Notes under the pieces: model-generated
Seen by the model: the letters and a program-made list of their open reading frames with translations, nothing else
Told to the model about the DNA's origin: nothing
Database searches by the model: none
Made by a program: the position numbers and the translations under genes
In this document: positions 1-8,770 of the stretch, piece by piece
Layout: every line of letters starts with the position of its first letter
Position numbering within the stretch: the first letter of the stretch is position 1
Assembly (NCBI GenBank): GCA_031279305.1
Contig: JAITIS010000095.1
Location: forward strand, 1 to 35,266
DNA from: Candidatus Margulisiibacteriota bacterium
GTDB lineage: Bacteria; Margulisbacteria; Termititenacia; Termititenacales; Termititenacaceae
Reading direction: 5' to 3'
Length of the DNA stretch: 35,266 nt

Positions 1-978
1 ATCGGCGGAGCGAATGTCAACGGGTTTTCCCTGCGCGCCGGGCCGCCGCGCGGTAAGGTCACGACCTCCAGCGTCACCCACGCGGCGGAAGGCGTCTGGG
101 AGTGGTATGAAACCGTGACCAAAACCCTGCCAAATAGTCAGGTAAATAAACCGTCCAATATGCAAAACAGCGGCACCATAAATAACATAAAATATCAGCC
201 GGCTGTCCGGAACGGCGCGGTATCCACGGGCAACTGGACGTGGAGACGCAGCGGCAATTACAGCCAGAATAATGTTGCCGTGCCCCTGCCCGCGCAAATA
301 CCGAACGAAGTGACGGCGGACAAAATAAATTTCAGCCAGACAGGCAACGCGAATAATAATATAACGTACCTGACCGGCACCTGGACCTACTATCTGTCCG
401 AGTACAAAAGCCGCGAGGGGCCGCAAACACCCAGACCATCCGGCGTGCCAACCACCGCCACCTGGCGGAAAATCAAAGACGCTTATACGGAAATAATTTA
501 CAACGACAGCGCGCAGGGCGGCGGGCTTTTCGTCTCGACCAACGGCACGGAGTTGTTCGCGGACGGGCCTTTGCAGATCCGTTTTGCCAAAAACGGCAAT
601 GTCAGCATCCAGCTGGGTTTCGTGCCGGAGACCGCTATGGGCGTAAACCTGCACGTGCGCCGGTTTGACACTGATGTCGGCGGCGCAAACAACAAAATTT
701 CTTACTATTATAAAAAATCTTACGACAATGGCCGCACGGTCGGCGCCGAGGTGCATAACTCCGCCTGGGAAAATATGCCGATGGGCACGCTTGATAAAAC
801 CAACAACACCGTGGGCAACGGCGAGTGGCACGAGGATATTCTGCCGATCCCGGAAGATTACGAGGGCGGAGTCTGGTACTGCACTTACTACGCGGCTTCC
901 AACGACTGCAGTTACTGGGAAATGTGGTACGAGGGTTACAACGAAGGCGCCAATGGTTTTGCCGCGCTGGTGGACTAA
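1..978 (+). CDS. Secreted/surface protein of unknown function, 3' part (5' end outside window)
   Basis: The reading frame is open from the first base to the stop at 976-978, so this is the C-terminal 325 residues of a longer protein. The GTG at 115 is only an internal codon. The sequence is rich in Asn, Thr, Gly, Tyr and Trp with few charged clusters and short alternating hydrophobic stretches, which is typical of exported beta-rich proteins. Two cysteines close to the C-terminus (WYCTYYAASNDCSYW) could form a disulfide, again suiting an extracytoplasmic location. I recognise no catalytic motif or named domain. It is followed after 39 bases by a PKD lipoprotein and then the Tad pilus genes, so a surface role linked to that apparatus is possible but only inferred from position. 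Confidence 0.7.
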   Translation: MGGANVNGFSLRAGPPRGKVTTSSVTHAAEGVWEWYETVTKTLPNSQVNKPSNMQNSGTINNIKYQPAVRNGAVSTGNWTWRRSGNYSQNNVAVPLPAQIPNEVTADKINFSQTGNANNNITYLTGTWTYYLSEYKSREGPQTPRPSGVPTTATWRKIKDAYTEIIYNDSAQGGGLFVSTNGTELFADGPLQIRFAKNGNVSIQLGFVPETAMGVNLHVRRFDTDVGGANNKISYYYKKSYDNGRTVGAEVHNSAWENMPMGTLDKTNNTVGNGEWHEDILPIPEDYEGGVWYCTYYAASNDCSYWEMWYEGYNEGANGFAALVD

Positions 979-1017
979 GGTATATTTTAGCGTTGCGGCG
1001 GGCATAGTTAAGAGACT

Positions 1018-2007
1018 ATGCGCCGCTCAAAATATATATTAGTGGTTTTAGGCCTCAGCTTGTTCTACTGCGGCTGCGGTATGACCACTGCAGGAAACGA
1101 CCGCTCAGCGTCAACTGCCTACGCGCAGAGAGTGCCGCCTAAAATCAACAGTATCGGTTTTGATAAAAATACAGGACCAACTCCCCTGACCGTAAAATTT
1201 ACGCCAGACCTCACCACTTATGAAGACACGCCGCCGGTTTATTCTTGGGATTTTGGCGACGGTCTCGCATCAGCCGAATCCGCCCCCTCGCACACTTACG
1301 CCTACAGCGGAATCTTTTTCTGCACGCTGACCGTATACAACAGCGCCGGCCTGCACAGCGCGGCCAATGCCAGAATATCTGTCAGCTCCGGCGGAGACAG
1401 CGACAATCACCAGCCGCAAATAACTAATATCACCGCCGTCCCATCTTTCAAATTAGACAGCGCGGGCAACACGGCCGTTACTTTTAACTGCACGGCCGTG
1501 GATGCGGATGAAGACACTCTTGTTTTTCACTGGGATTTTGGCGACGGGCACACCGGGGAAGGAGCTGCCAGCAGCCATACTTATATATGGAGTGAAACAA
1601 ATAAAATCCACACTGTTTTACTGACCGTGTCTGAGAGCAAAATTAATCCGGCCAGCATACAGCGCAAACTGTATGTCGCCGTCGGGCCTTCGGCTAATAC
1701 AGTCAATCTCCCGCCGGTCATAAATGATTTTTACATAACCAGCATAGTGGCGGATAGTGGAGAAAATGTGCAATTTCTGACGCCCTGTGATGTGTTCGTC
1801 AGCGCAAATGCTATTGATTATGACGGCTCAATCTCTTCTTATGAGTGGAGTTTTGGCAACGGTGCTGCAGGGGACAGAGACAATGCGAGGTGCCGCTATG
1901 CCGGAGAAGGCACTTACACTATCAGATTAACCGTCACCGATGACAAGGGCGGAACGGCAGTTTTAGAAAAAAATCTAAAGTTAAACGGCCAGCAGCTCGC
2001 CAGCTGA
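1018..2007 (+). CDS. Lipoprotein-like protein with three PKD domains
   Basis: 329 residues. The N-terminus has two Arg, a hydrophobic core and a cysteine pair (LFYCGC), which reads as a lipoprotein-type signal although the lipobox is not canonical. Three PKD repeats follow, each with the WDFGDG-type turn and the HTY...Y...V strand pattern: about residues 45-122 (SWDFGDG), 137-222 (HWDFGDG) and 233-325 (a degenerate EWSFGNG). PKD domains are Ig-like modules of surface proteins that usually mediate binding or act as spacers; no enzyme domain is fused here. The start ATG has a weak purine-rich AAGAGA site upstream. It lies directly before the Tad locus and may be co-transcribed with it. Its binding partner is unknown. 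Confidence 0.85.
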   Translation: MRRSKYILVVLGLSLFYCGCGMTTAGNDRSASTAYAQRVPPKINSIGFDKNTGPTPLTVKFTPDLTTYEDTPPVYSWDFGDGLASAESAPSHTYAYSGIFFCTLTVYNSAGLHSAANARISVSSGGDSDNHQPQITNITAVPSFKLDSAGNTAVTFNCTAVDADEDTLVFHWDFGDGHTGEGAASSHTYIWSETNKIHTVLLTVSESKINPASIQRKLYVAVGPSANTVNLPPVINDFYITSIVADSGENVQFLTPCDVFVSANAIDYDGSISSYEWSFGNGAAGDRDNARCRYAGEGTYTIRLTVTDDKGGTAVLEKNLKLNGQQLAS

Positions 2008-2016
2008 TTATTCTCT

Positions 2017-2022
2017 AGGAGG
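2017..2022 (+). promoter_or_regulatory. Strong ribosome binding site AGGAGG
   Basis: A perfect AGGAGG lies five bases before the ATG at 2028. It is the main reason for calling the 44-residue peptide gene that follows. Confidence 0.8.
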
Positions 2023-2027
2023 CAATA

Positions 2028-2162
2028 ATGCTTAAAAAATCTGTTTTACTTTTATGTCTGGCGGTTTTTGTCTTAACTTTTGGGTTGGTTTATTTGTCTA
2101 AAACCAATCCGTCCAGCCCGCAGTTTTGGCCCGCGAACCACAGCGCGGATGGACTGACCTAG
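2028..2162 (+). CDS. Small single-pass membrane peptide (44 aa) at the head of the Tad cluster
   Basis: A short gene of 44 codons plus TAG. It begins MLKKSVLLLCLAVFVLT, a positively charged end followed by about 18 hydrophobic residues. It continues with a polar, Ser/Pro-rich tail ending in ADGLT. A perfect AGGAGG five bases before the ATG shows it is very likely translated. It sits between the PKD lipoprotein and cpaB in the same direction. A Flp pilin would be the expected small gene here, but the G-x4-E-Y processing motif of Flp pilins is absent and the tail is too short, so I do not call it pilin. It could be a membrane-anchored accessory of the pilus system or a small exported peptide. 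Confidence 0.6.
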   Translation: MLKKSVLLLCLAVFVLTFGLVYLSKTNPSSPQFWPANHSADGLT

Positions 2163-2201
2163 AAAGGTATAAAAAGCCTAAAAGTGGGTAACCTGTTTTT
2201 T

Positions 2202-2210
2202 GAGGGGGAA
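2202..2210 (+). promoter_or_regulatory. Ribosome binding site deciding the cpaB start
   Basis: GAGGGGGAA lies four bases before ATG 2215. An upstream in-frame TTG at 2200 overlaps this site, so ATG 2215 is the start. Confidence 0.7.
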
Positions 2211-2214
2211 GCAT

Positions 2215-2991
2215 ATGCCGAAGAAACTAATTATATTGCTGCTCGGATTGGGGATCTGCCTCATAACTTTTTTTCTGGTCAACGCGCATATGGGTAAAAC
2301 GGCCGCCCGGCAGAAAGCGCTCAGCCAGCCGATCCGGGTCATAGTCGCCAAAATACCCATAGAGGCCAGAACAGCGATCACCGCAGAAATGCTGGAATAC
2401 AAAGAGATACCCAAAAACTACGCGGCGCCCGGCGCGGCGACTAATCACAGGGATGTGTTAGACAGGATCTCTCTGTCGCCTATCATCGCGGGCGAACAGA
2501 TTATCTCCGCCAAGCTGATCAAAAACGCCGGCAATGTCGGCCTGCCGCTGGTTATTCCAGAAAACAAAAGAGCCGTGTCTGTGCAGGTGGATTCCGCCGC
2601 CAGCGTCGCCAATATGGTCAAGCCCGGCGATATGGTGGACATCGTCTGCGTGGTGCACGACTGGGACAGAACTATCGCCATTCTGCAAAATGTGCAGGTG
2701 CTGGCTATCGATCAGCAGGTCATCGAGAGCTCCAGCGCGCCCAATCAAAGCAAACTAAACACCACAGTCATAGCCACTTTTGCGCTTAGCTTAAGCGACG
2801 CGGAAAAACTGATTCAGGCGTCGAATAAAGGCGCGCTGAAACTTTTGCTCAGGCCGCTCAACGATAATTCCAGCGTCATATCTTGGGGCGCGACCACCAG
2901 CAAACTGCTGCCTTATACAGCGGCGGCGCCCGCGCAGGCCTACAGCGTCCGGGTCATTAACGGCGCCCAAGTATCCAGCAAATCGCTTTGA
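2215..2991 (+). CDS. cpaB: Tad pilus assembly protein CpaB/RcpC (SAF domain)
   Basis: 258 residues with an N-terminal membrane segment (LIILLLGLGICLITFFLV). A SAF domain follows at about residues 40-105, with the pattern PIEARTAITAEMLEYKEIP and then AGEQIISAKLI. The CpaB/RcpC core contains VSVQVDSAASVANMVKPGDMVDIV. In Tad (Flp) systems this periplasmic protein works with the secretin, probably through peptidoglycan or secretin contacts. I chose ATG 2215 over the upstream TTG because of the well-placed GAGGGGGAA site. It is the first recognisable gene of a head-to-tail Tad block; cpaC starts 11 bases after its stop, so the two are surely co-transcribed. Confidence 0.92.
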   Translation: MPKKLIILLLGLGICLITFFLVNAHMGKTAARQKALSQPIRVIVAKIPIEARTAITAEMLEYKEIPKNYAAPGAATNHRDVLDRISLSPIIAGEQIISAKLIKNAGNVGLPLVIPENKRAVSVQVDSAASVANMVKPGDMVDIVCVVHDWDRTIAILQNVQVLAIDQQVIESSSAPNQSKLNTTVIATFALSLSDAEKLIQASNKGALKLLLRPLNDNSSVISWGATTSKLLPYTAAAPAQAYSVRVINGAQVSSKSL

Positions 2992-3002
2992 GGGAGATCA
3001 AA

Positions 3003-4280
3003 ATGCTGAAAAAACTTTTAGTTCTAAGCCTATTTTTAAGCAGTATGTTAAGCTCCGCGGAGCCGGAAGCCGTGTACAATATCGGGGCCGGCACTTCGCG
3101 TCTGGTCAGCCTGAATTATCAGATCAAAAATATCGCCGTGGGCAATCCTGAGCTGGTGGATGTGCTGATAATGGCCAAAAATGAAATGCTGATCAACGCC
3201 AAAAATCCCGGCATCACCACGCTGACCATCTGGGATAACGACAGTTATCACGATTATTCTCTCGCCGTCTACAAAGATTCTGAGGAATTAACTTTTCAGG
3301 TTTACAAACTGCAGAATTTAAGCCTCATCAAGAATAGCATCGCCAATCTAAATCAAATGGGCAGCGTGGACAGCTCGCCGATCGGTGAAACCGTCCAGAA
3401 TCTCAACACAGTATTAGGCTGTTATCTGGACAGCAAAATGTTCGCCGTCAACCCGTGGTCAAATTCCGTAATGGTGGTGGGCACCGGCCGGCAGCACCAA
3501 AAAATCCAGGACATACTCGCCGCGCTCGACCAAAAAGAAAAAATGGTCGTTTTTGAGATCGAGGTGTATGAGATCAGCAATGACAATGCCTATGAGCATA
3601 AGCTGGAGATCGGCAGCAAGACCGACCTGCTAAAAACCGAAGACAAACGCTTTCCGTTAAGCGACGGCAGTTATGACTCCGCCGGCGACGGGCTGACTTA
3701 TGCGCTCAAGACCGGCGCGTCCGTTTACACCAATATTTACGACCAGCTGGATTATCTGGATTATTTGAACATCACGCTCAAACATTTGCAGACCGAGGGG
3801 CGGGCGAAACTGCTGGCCAAGCCGCGGATCCTCACGCTCAACAATCATCACGCCTATATTCTCTCCGGCGAGAAAATCCCGGTGGAACAGAAAGACGCGG
3901 ACGGCAACACCAGCATAGAATATCTGCCGACCGGCGTCATCCTAGGCGTGGTGCCGCGGGTGGATGACTCCGGCAACATCAACTGCTGGATCGCCACGCA
4001 GGTCAGTTCATTAATCGCCGATTCGCAAAACAGCAATGGCAACCCGATTATCGCCAGCCGGGAAACGGTCAATGAAGTGCGGCTAAAAGATCAGTCCACG
4101 CTGGTGATCGGCGGCCTGCTCAAAGAAACCGAGGGACTCATCGAGCGCAAAATCCCCGTGCTGGGCGACCTGCTCGGCTGGGTGCCCTTTTTCGGTGGAT
4201 TTTTTAAGAACACCGCTTATGAAAAAACCACCTCGGAGCTTTTGATCACGCTGAAGCCGGCGCTGGTGCAGGAAGACTAG
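3003..4280 (+). CDS. cpaC: Tad pilus outer-membrane secretin CpaC/RcpA
   Basis: 425 residues. It has a signal peptide (MLKKLLVLSLFLSSMLSSAEP). An N-terminal pilus-formation domain (about 25-105) carries the typical IGAGTSRLVSL...IAVGNPELVDVLI...NPGITTLTIWD pattern. Ring-building repeat regions and a C-terminal secretin domain (about 180-420) follow, with AKPRILTLNNHHAYILSGEKIP, a GVILGVVPRVD strand and the closing IPVLGDLLGWVPFFGGFF followed by ELLITLKPALV. It forms the outer-membrane channel through which the pilus leaves the cell and is direct evidence for an outer membrane. ATG 3003 was preferred to an upstream TTG overlapping cpaB because AGGGAG lies just before it. The next gene follows after nine bases. 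Confidence 0.95.
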   Translation: MLKKLLVLSLFLSSMLSSAEPEAVYNIGAGTSRLVSLNYQIKNIAVGNPELVDVLIMAKNEMLINAKNPGITTLTIWDNDSYHDYSLAVYKDSEELTFQVYKLQNLSLIKNSIANLNQMGSVDSSPIGETVQNLNTVLGCYLDSKMFAVNPWSNSVMVVGTGRQHQKIQDILAALDQKEKMVVFEIEVYEISNDNAYEHKLEIGSKTDLLKTEDKRFPLSDGSYDSAGDGLTYALKTGASVYTNIYDQLDYLDYLNITLKHLQTEGRAKLLAKPRILTLNNHHAYILSGEKIPVEQKDADGNTSIEYLPTGVILGVVPRVDDSGNINCWIATQVSSLIADSQNSNGNPIIASRETVNEVRLKDQSTLVIGGLLKETEGLIERKIPVLGDLLGWVPFFGGFFKNTAYEKTTSELLITLKPALVQED

Positions 4281-4289
4281 GAGGATTAT

Positions 4290-5456
4290 ATGAACATTTG
4301 TATTTTCAGCCAAAAAAATATACCCGCGGTCAGCGAGTTGCTGGCTATGAACTACAGTCTAAACAAAGCATTCCAAAACGCCGCGGACCTAAGCGCCTAT
4401 CTTGAGCAGGGCGAACAAATAGACATCCTGCTGTGCGATCTGACGCTGGCCGGGGAACAGCCGGAAATTATTTTAAGCAAAATAAACTACATCATCGCGC
4501 TGGCCGAAGACCAGTCGCCAGAAACTCTGCTGGAGGCGCTGTCGCTGGGCGCCAGAGAGGTGCTGGCTGCGCCGCGGCTAAGCGCCACCGAACTGGAAGC
4601 GGCGCTAAAAAAAGCCATTGGCTACATCAATGCTTACAATCAGCGCAGCGGCGTAAAATCCGCGAATATTATTACTTTTATCAGCAGCAAAGGCGGCATC
4701 GGCAAATCGGTCATCAGCACCAACCTCGCGGTAATCCTGCAGGAAATTTTTAAGAAAAAGGTCCTGCTGATCGACACGGTGCAGCGTTTTGGCAGCGCGG
4801 AAATTATTCTTAATTTCTGCTCGCGCAAATCGCTGTTAGCCGTGCCGGCTGAAGCGGACAATTTGGAAATATACTGGCAAGAGATCGAAAAAAATATTTT
4901 GAGGCACAGCGGCGGCTTGGATCTTTTGCTGGCCGGCGATGACAACCACGAACCCCTGGCCTCCGCTAAAATCCGCTCCGTCTTAAAAGCCGTCAGGGAC
5001 AAATATGATTATCTGATCATCGACACGGACAATTATTTTGTCGAGCCGGTGCTGTCTCTGCTGGAGCTGTCTGATCAAATCATTTATTTAAGCAAAATGG
5101 ACATCGCTTCGCTGAAAAATCTGCGTCTGGGACTGGACAGCCTGAAATCTTTTTATTTTTCTCTGGACAAAGTCAAGCTGGTCATCAATTGTTTTGAAAA
5201 AACCAGCGAACTCAGCATTGCGGAGCTGGAAAAATTTTTGAACTGGAAAATTTTCACCGTCCTGCCGGAAGACCGCAACACCATCATTAGCTCCATCAAC
5301 AAAGGCGCTCCTTTTGCCGCGGAGAAAAAAGACAGCGAGTTATTTCTAGCGCTGCGGCATTTCGCGGAGCTTTTGCAGGGCATCGCCGCGGACGACCAGA
5401 CGGACAACAAAAAAACCAGAACTTGGTTTAACTCGCTGTTAAAACTTTTAGCTTAA
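4290..5456 (+). CDS. cpaE: Tad pilus localisation ATPase CpaE/TadZ
   Basis: 388 residues in two parts. Residues 1-115 form a receiver-like (atypical response regulator) domain; residues 125-360 form a MinD/ParA-type ATPase. The deviant Walker A is at about 132-140 (SSKGGIGKS), followed by ISTNLAVIL. YDYLIIDTD is the Walker B strand. TadZ proteins sit at the inner membrane and place the Tad machinery in the cell, often at a pole. The start is set by AGGAGG overlapping the stop of cpaC, five bases before the ATG. The gene lies between the secretin and cpaF, the usual order. Confidence 0.93.
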   Translation: MNICIFSQKNIPAVSELLAMNYSLNKAFQNAADLSAYLEQGEQIDILLCDLTLAGEQPEIILSKINYIIALAEDQSPETLLEALSLGAREVLAAPRLSATELEAALKKAIGYINAYNQRSGVKSANIITFISSKGGIGKSVISTNLAVILQEIFKKKVLLIDTVQRFGSAEIILNFCSRKSLLAVPAEADNLEIYWQEIEKNILRHSGGLDLLLAGDDNHEPLASAKIRSVLKAVRDKYDYLIIDTDNYFVEPVLSLLELSDQIIYLSKMDIASLKNLRLGLDSLKSFYFSLDKVKLVINCFEKTSELSIAELEKFLNWKIFTVLPEDRNTIISSINKGAPFAAEKKDSELFLALRHFAELLQGIAADDQTDNKKTRTWFNSLLKLLA

Positions 5457-5458
5457 AA

Positions 5459-5464
5459 AAGGAG
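5459..5464 (+). promoter_or_regulatory. Ribosome binding site deciding the cpaF start
   Basis: AAGGAG is nine bases before ATG 5474 but only three bases before the in-frame GTG 5468, so the ATG is the better start. Confidence 0.6.
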
Positions 5465-5473
5465 CGGGTGGTT

Positions 5474-6919
5474 ATGTCGCTGCTGGATAGGATAAACACC
5501 GAACCGCCGAGCGCCCGCCAAGACAAAAACACTCCGGAGGCCAATCCTGCGCTCAACGAGGCGGCCCGGCAGATCATCGCCAATCTGGAGTCCCGGATGG
5601 ACAAAGAACCGCGGCTAAAAACTAAAGAAGACCGCCGGGCATTCTTAAAAAAAGTGATCGGATTGCACCGCGAGCTGATCAAGAATTCAGATCTCAATCT
5701 GACGGAGCTGTCCGCCGATCTGCAGAACAACACGGAACAGAAAAAACTCTATTCCGCCATCGAGCAGGAAGTGTTGGAAATTTTTGATACAAACAAGCAG
5801 TATTACTCCCGCCAAGAAAAAGCCGAAATTATCGAGGCGGTCGTCAGCGAAACTTTAGGACTGGGGCCTTTAGATGAGCTTATCAACGACAGCAGCGTTT
5901 CAGAAATTATGGTCAACGGCTGCAATAAAGTATTTGTCGAACGCAAAGGCATTTTGGAGGAAACGCCCGTCATTTTCTTTGATGACGACCATCTCAAAAG
6001 AATAATCGTCCGCATCGTCAGCAAAATAGGCCGCCATATCGACGAAGGCATGCCGATGGTTGACGCCCGCTTAAAAGACGGCTCCCGCGTCAACGCCATT
6101 ATTCCGCCGATCGCCCTGACCGGCCCCACTTTGACTATCCGCAAATTCTCCGAAAAAGGCTACACCTGCAAAGACCTGATCAAGTTTGGCTCGCTGACTC
6201 CAGCAATGGAAACTTTTTTACGGCTCTGCGTGGAAGCCAAATTAAATATTATTGTTTCCGGCGGCACCGGCTCCGGCAAGACCACTCTGTTAAACGCCCT
6301 GTCTAATTTTATCCCCAATGACGACCGGATCGTCACGATCGAGGACTCGGCGGAGCTGCGCCTGCAGCAAAACCACGTCATCATCTGCGAAACCAGACCG
6401 CCGAATATCGAGGGCACAGGCGAGATTACCATCCGCGATCTAGTGCGCAATTCTCTGCGGATGCGCCCGGACCGCATAGTCGTCGGTGAATGCCGCGGCG
6501 GCGAAACGCTGGATATGCTGCAGGCGATGAACACCGGCCACGACGGCTCAATGACCACCGCCCACGCCAACTCGCCCAAAGATCTGATCACCCGTCTGGA
6601 AACAATGGTGCTAATGGCCGGCGTCGACCTGCCTATCAAGGCTATCCGCCAGCAGATCGCCTCCGCTTTTGATCTGGTTATTCAGCAAAGCCGCCTGCAG
6701 GACGGCTCGCGCAAGATCGTCAAAATATCCGAGGTTTGCGGCATAGAAGAAGATTTGATCTTGATGAATGATATTTTTGTTTTTGAGCAAACAGGCGTTC
6801 ATTCGCAAACCCGCAAAGTCGAAGGCGCGTTTAAGCCGACGGGCATCGTCCCGGATTTTCTGCACAAACTGGAAGCGAAAGGCTTGAAAGTGCCTATAGG
6901 TATTTTTGGAGGACTATAA
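5474..6919 (+). CDS. cpaF: Tad pilus secretion ATPase CpaF/TadA
   Basis: 481 residues, normal for CpaF. A variable N-terminal region (1-110) is followed by the CpaF N-domain with LGLGPLDELINDSSVSEIMVNG. The RecA-like ATPase core has Walker A GGTGSGKT at 263-270, an Asp box TIEDSAEL near 288, Walker B with RPDRIVVGECRGGE at 331-344, and a His box TTAHANS near 361. It is the cytoplasmic hexameric motor that drives assembly, and in many systems retraction, of the Tad pilus. ATG 5474 was preferred to GTG 5468 on spacing from AAGGAG. Its stop is immediately followed by the tadB ATG. Confidence 0.97.
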   Translation: MSLLDRINTEPPSARQDKNTPEANPALNEAARQIIANLESRMDKEPRLKTKEDRRAFLKKVIGLHRELIKNSDLNLTELSADLQNNTEQKKLYSAIEQEVLEIFDTNKQYYSRQEKAEIIEAVVSETLGLGPLDELINDSSVSEIMVNGCNKVFVERKGILEETPVIFFDDDHLKRIIVRIVSKIGRHIDEGMPMVDARLKDGSRVNAIIPPIALTGPTLTIRKFSEKGYTCKDLIKFGSLTPAMETFLRLCVEAKLNIIVSGGTGSGKTTLLNALSNFIPNDDRIVTIEDSAELRLQQNHVIICETRPPNIEGTGEITIRDLVRNSLRMRPDRIVVGECRGGETLDMLQAMNTGHDGSMTTAHANSPKDLITRLETMVLMAGVDLPIKAIRQQIASAFDLVIQQSRLQDGSRKIVKISEVCGIEEDLILMNDIFVFEQTGVHSQTRKVEGAFKPTGIVPDFLHKLEAKGLKVPIGIFGGL

Positions 6920-7846
6920 ATGTTTATTTTGCCCTATGCTATGCTCGTCGTTTCGCTGTTTTTCATCGGTTTTGCCGTATATGGTCTGGCGGTGAACAGG
7001 CAGGGCAGCCTCCGCGCCCGGCTGCATAATCTGCAGACTATCCGGGAGACCACCGGTAAACCGGGACGCCGCAAAAAAACAGATAAAAAAAATATCTATG
7101 AAAAATTCCTGCGGGAAAATATCCGCATTTTCAATAAGCTGTACATCAATATCCGCCCTCAGGAGATTATCCTTCTGGATACAGTCTGCGCTTGGGCTGT
7201 TTTCCTGCTGGTTTATCTGCTGCTCAAAAATATTTTCAGCGCTTTGCTCCTCGGTCTGTCTGGCATAGGACTGCCCTATCTGGTCTGCCTGCGGCTGCTC
7301 AAAAACAAACGCAAATCCTTTGAACGCTTGTTCGGCGACGCTCTGGTGCTGATCGCCAATGTGCTCAAATCGGGTTTTAGTTTGAAGCAGGCTTTGCAGA
7401 TCGTGGCTGAGGAGATGCCGCCGGCTGTCGCGGAAGAATTTACGGTCTTAAATCAAGAAATAAATTTCGGCCTTGATCTCAGCGAGGCAATGAGCAATCT
7501 GGCCGAGAGGATACCCAATGAGCACGTCCGGCTGTTTGTCACCGCGGTTAATATTCAGAATGAAGTGGGCGGTTCGATGTCCGAGATTATCGGCAAAATT
7601 TCGGAAACTATTCAGAAAAAACAGGAAATGCAGGGAGACCTCAAAGCGTTGACTTCTCAGGGCAAAACCTCCGGCTTTATCGTCGGCCTGCTGCCTTTTG
7701 GCATCTGCGGAATGATTTTTCTGATGAATCCGGATTATATGCGCCCGCTTTTCAGCACGCCGGTCGGTATGATGATGATCGCCGCCGCCGTGGTTTTGGA
7801 AATAATGGCGGCTCTGACTATCAAAGCCATCATTACCGTGGAGTAG
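6920..7846 (+). CDS. tadB: Tad pilus inner-membrane platform protein TadB
   Basis: 308 residues. There is one N-terminal membrane segment (about 4-25), a pair of membrane segments around 88-125, a cytoplasmic type II secretion F domain (about 145-265; FGDALVLIANVLKSGFSLKQAL...NEVGGSMSEIIGKI) and C-terminal membrane segments. TadB pairs with TadC to form the platform on which CpaF acts. GGAGGA six bases before the ATG lies inside the end of cpaF and the genes abut with no gap, so translation is coupled. Confidence 0.94.
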   Translation: MFILPYAMLVVSLFFIGFAVYGLAVNRQGSLRARLHNLQTIRETTGKPGRRKKTDKKNIYEKFLRENIRIFNKLYINIRPQEIILLDTVCAWAVFLLVYLLLKNIFSALLLGLSGIGLPYLVCLRLLKNKRKSFERLFGDALVLIANVLKSGFSLKQALQIVAEEMPPAVAEEFTVLNQEINFGLDLSEAMSNLAERIPNEHVRLFVTAVNIQNEVGGSMSEIIGKISETIQKKQEMQGDLKALTSQGKTSGFIVGLLPFGICGMIFLMNPDYMRPLFSTPVGMMMIAAAVVLEIMAALTIKAIITVE

Positions 7847-7849
7847 CTT

Positions 7850-8770
7850 ATGTTTATCTACGCTCTGCTGACCGCCTTTAGCGCGACTATTCTTTTCTAC
7901 CTGCTGTGTCTGCTGCTGCAAAACGCCAGGCAAAAAGCCGATCTCGCCCAGCGGCTGGCCAGAACGGTCATCCAGGCCGGCGCCGCGGAAAATGACAGTC
8001 TGCCGGACAACAAAAGCCAGCTGACCGATATTTTATCCCAAAAAATCACCGGCCTGGTCGCCCGGATCGTGCCGCAGAATATTATAGCCAATATTGAAAA
8101 AAATCTGGTGGCCGCCGACATCAAAAATTTCGATATCTCCAAATATTTTCTGCTGAAGGTGCTGGCCGACAGTTTTATTTTAATTTTCCTGCCGTTCTAC
8201 TTTATGGTTTTACATATCCAGCTTAATGTGGGGCTGCTTGCTCTTTTAGCCATTGGCGGTTTTTTTCTGCCGGATTTATTAGTCAAAAGCGCGATCGGCA
8301 AAAGACATAATAAAATTACCAAAGCCCTGCCGACTTTTATCGACCTGCTCCGGCTCTGCATCGAAGCCGGCCTGGATCTGGAGAGTTCTTTTGGCCGGCT
8401 GGTCAAAGAAGACACCAGCATTTTACAGCCGGAAGCGGCACGGCTTTTTAATGAGTTAAAAATGGGCGAGCCTTTGTCCGAGGCTCTTAGAAGAATGTCC
8501 GCGCGTCTGGCGCATCCAGATTTCTCTTCTTTTGCGACGATCCTGCTGCAGGCCAATGAAATGGGGATGAGCATCGCCGCTGTGCTGCGCACGCAGGAAG
8601 AGCAGATCACGCTTAAATATATTCAAGGCCTGCGCGCCAGAGCCGCCAAAACGCCTGTACTCATCACTCTGCCGCTGGTAGGATTGATCCTGCCCGCTCT
8701 GTTTCTGCTGGTGCTGGGCCCGGCGGTTCTGCAGTTAATGCAGGCTTTCAGCGGAGGAGGATTGATGTAA
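7850..8770 (+). CDS. tadC: Tad pilus inner-membrane platform protein TadC
   Basis: 306 residues, with the same general plan as TadB. There is an N-terminal membrane segment, a double membrane segment around 100-145, an F domain (about 155-275; ALPTFIDLLRLCIEAGLDLESSFGRL...ILLQANEMGMSIAAVL) and a C-terminal hydrophobic segment (ITLPLVGLILPALFLLVLGPAVL). It starts four bases after the tadB stop, with GGAG at the end of tadB serving as its ribosome site. It is the partner of TadB in the inner-membrane platform. Confidence 0.94.
   Translation: MFIYALLTAFSATILFYLLCLLLQNARQKADLAQRLARTVIQAGAAENDSLPDNKSQLTDILSQKITGLVARIVPQNIIANIEKNLVAADIKNFDISKYFLLKVLADSFILIFLPFYFMVLHIQLNVGLLALLAIGGFFLPDLLVKSAIGKRHNKITKALPTFIDLLRLCIEAGLDLESSFGRLVKEDTSILQPEAARLFNELKMGEPLSEALRRMSARLAHPDFSSFATILLQANEMGMSIAAVLRTQEEQITLKYIQGLRARAAKTPVLITLPLVGLILPALFLLVLGPAVLQLMQAFSGGGLM

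Noticed and set aside
2028..2162. The 44-residue peptide as a Flp pilin
   Set aside because: No Gly followed by the Glu-Tyr processing motif, and the hydrophobic segment is placed as in a plain anchor.
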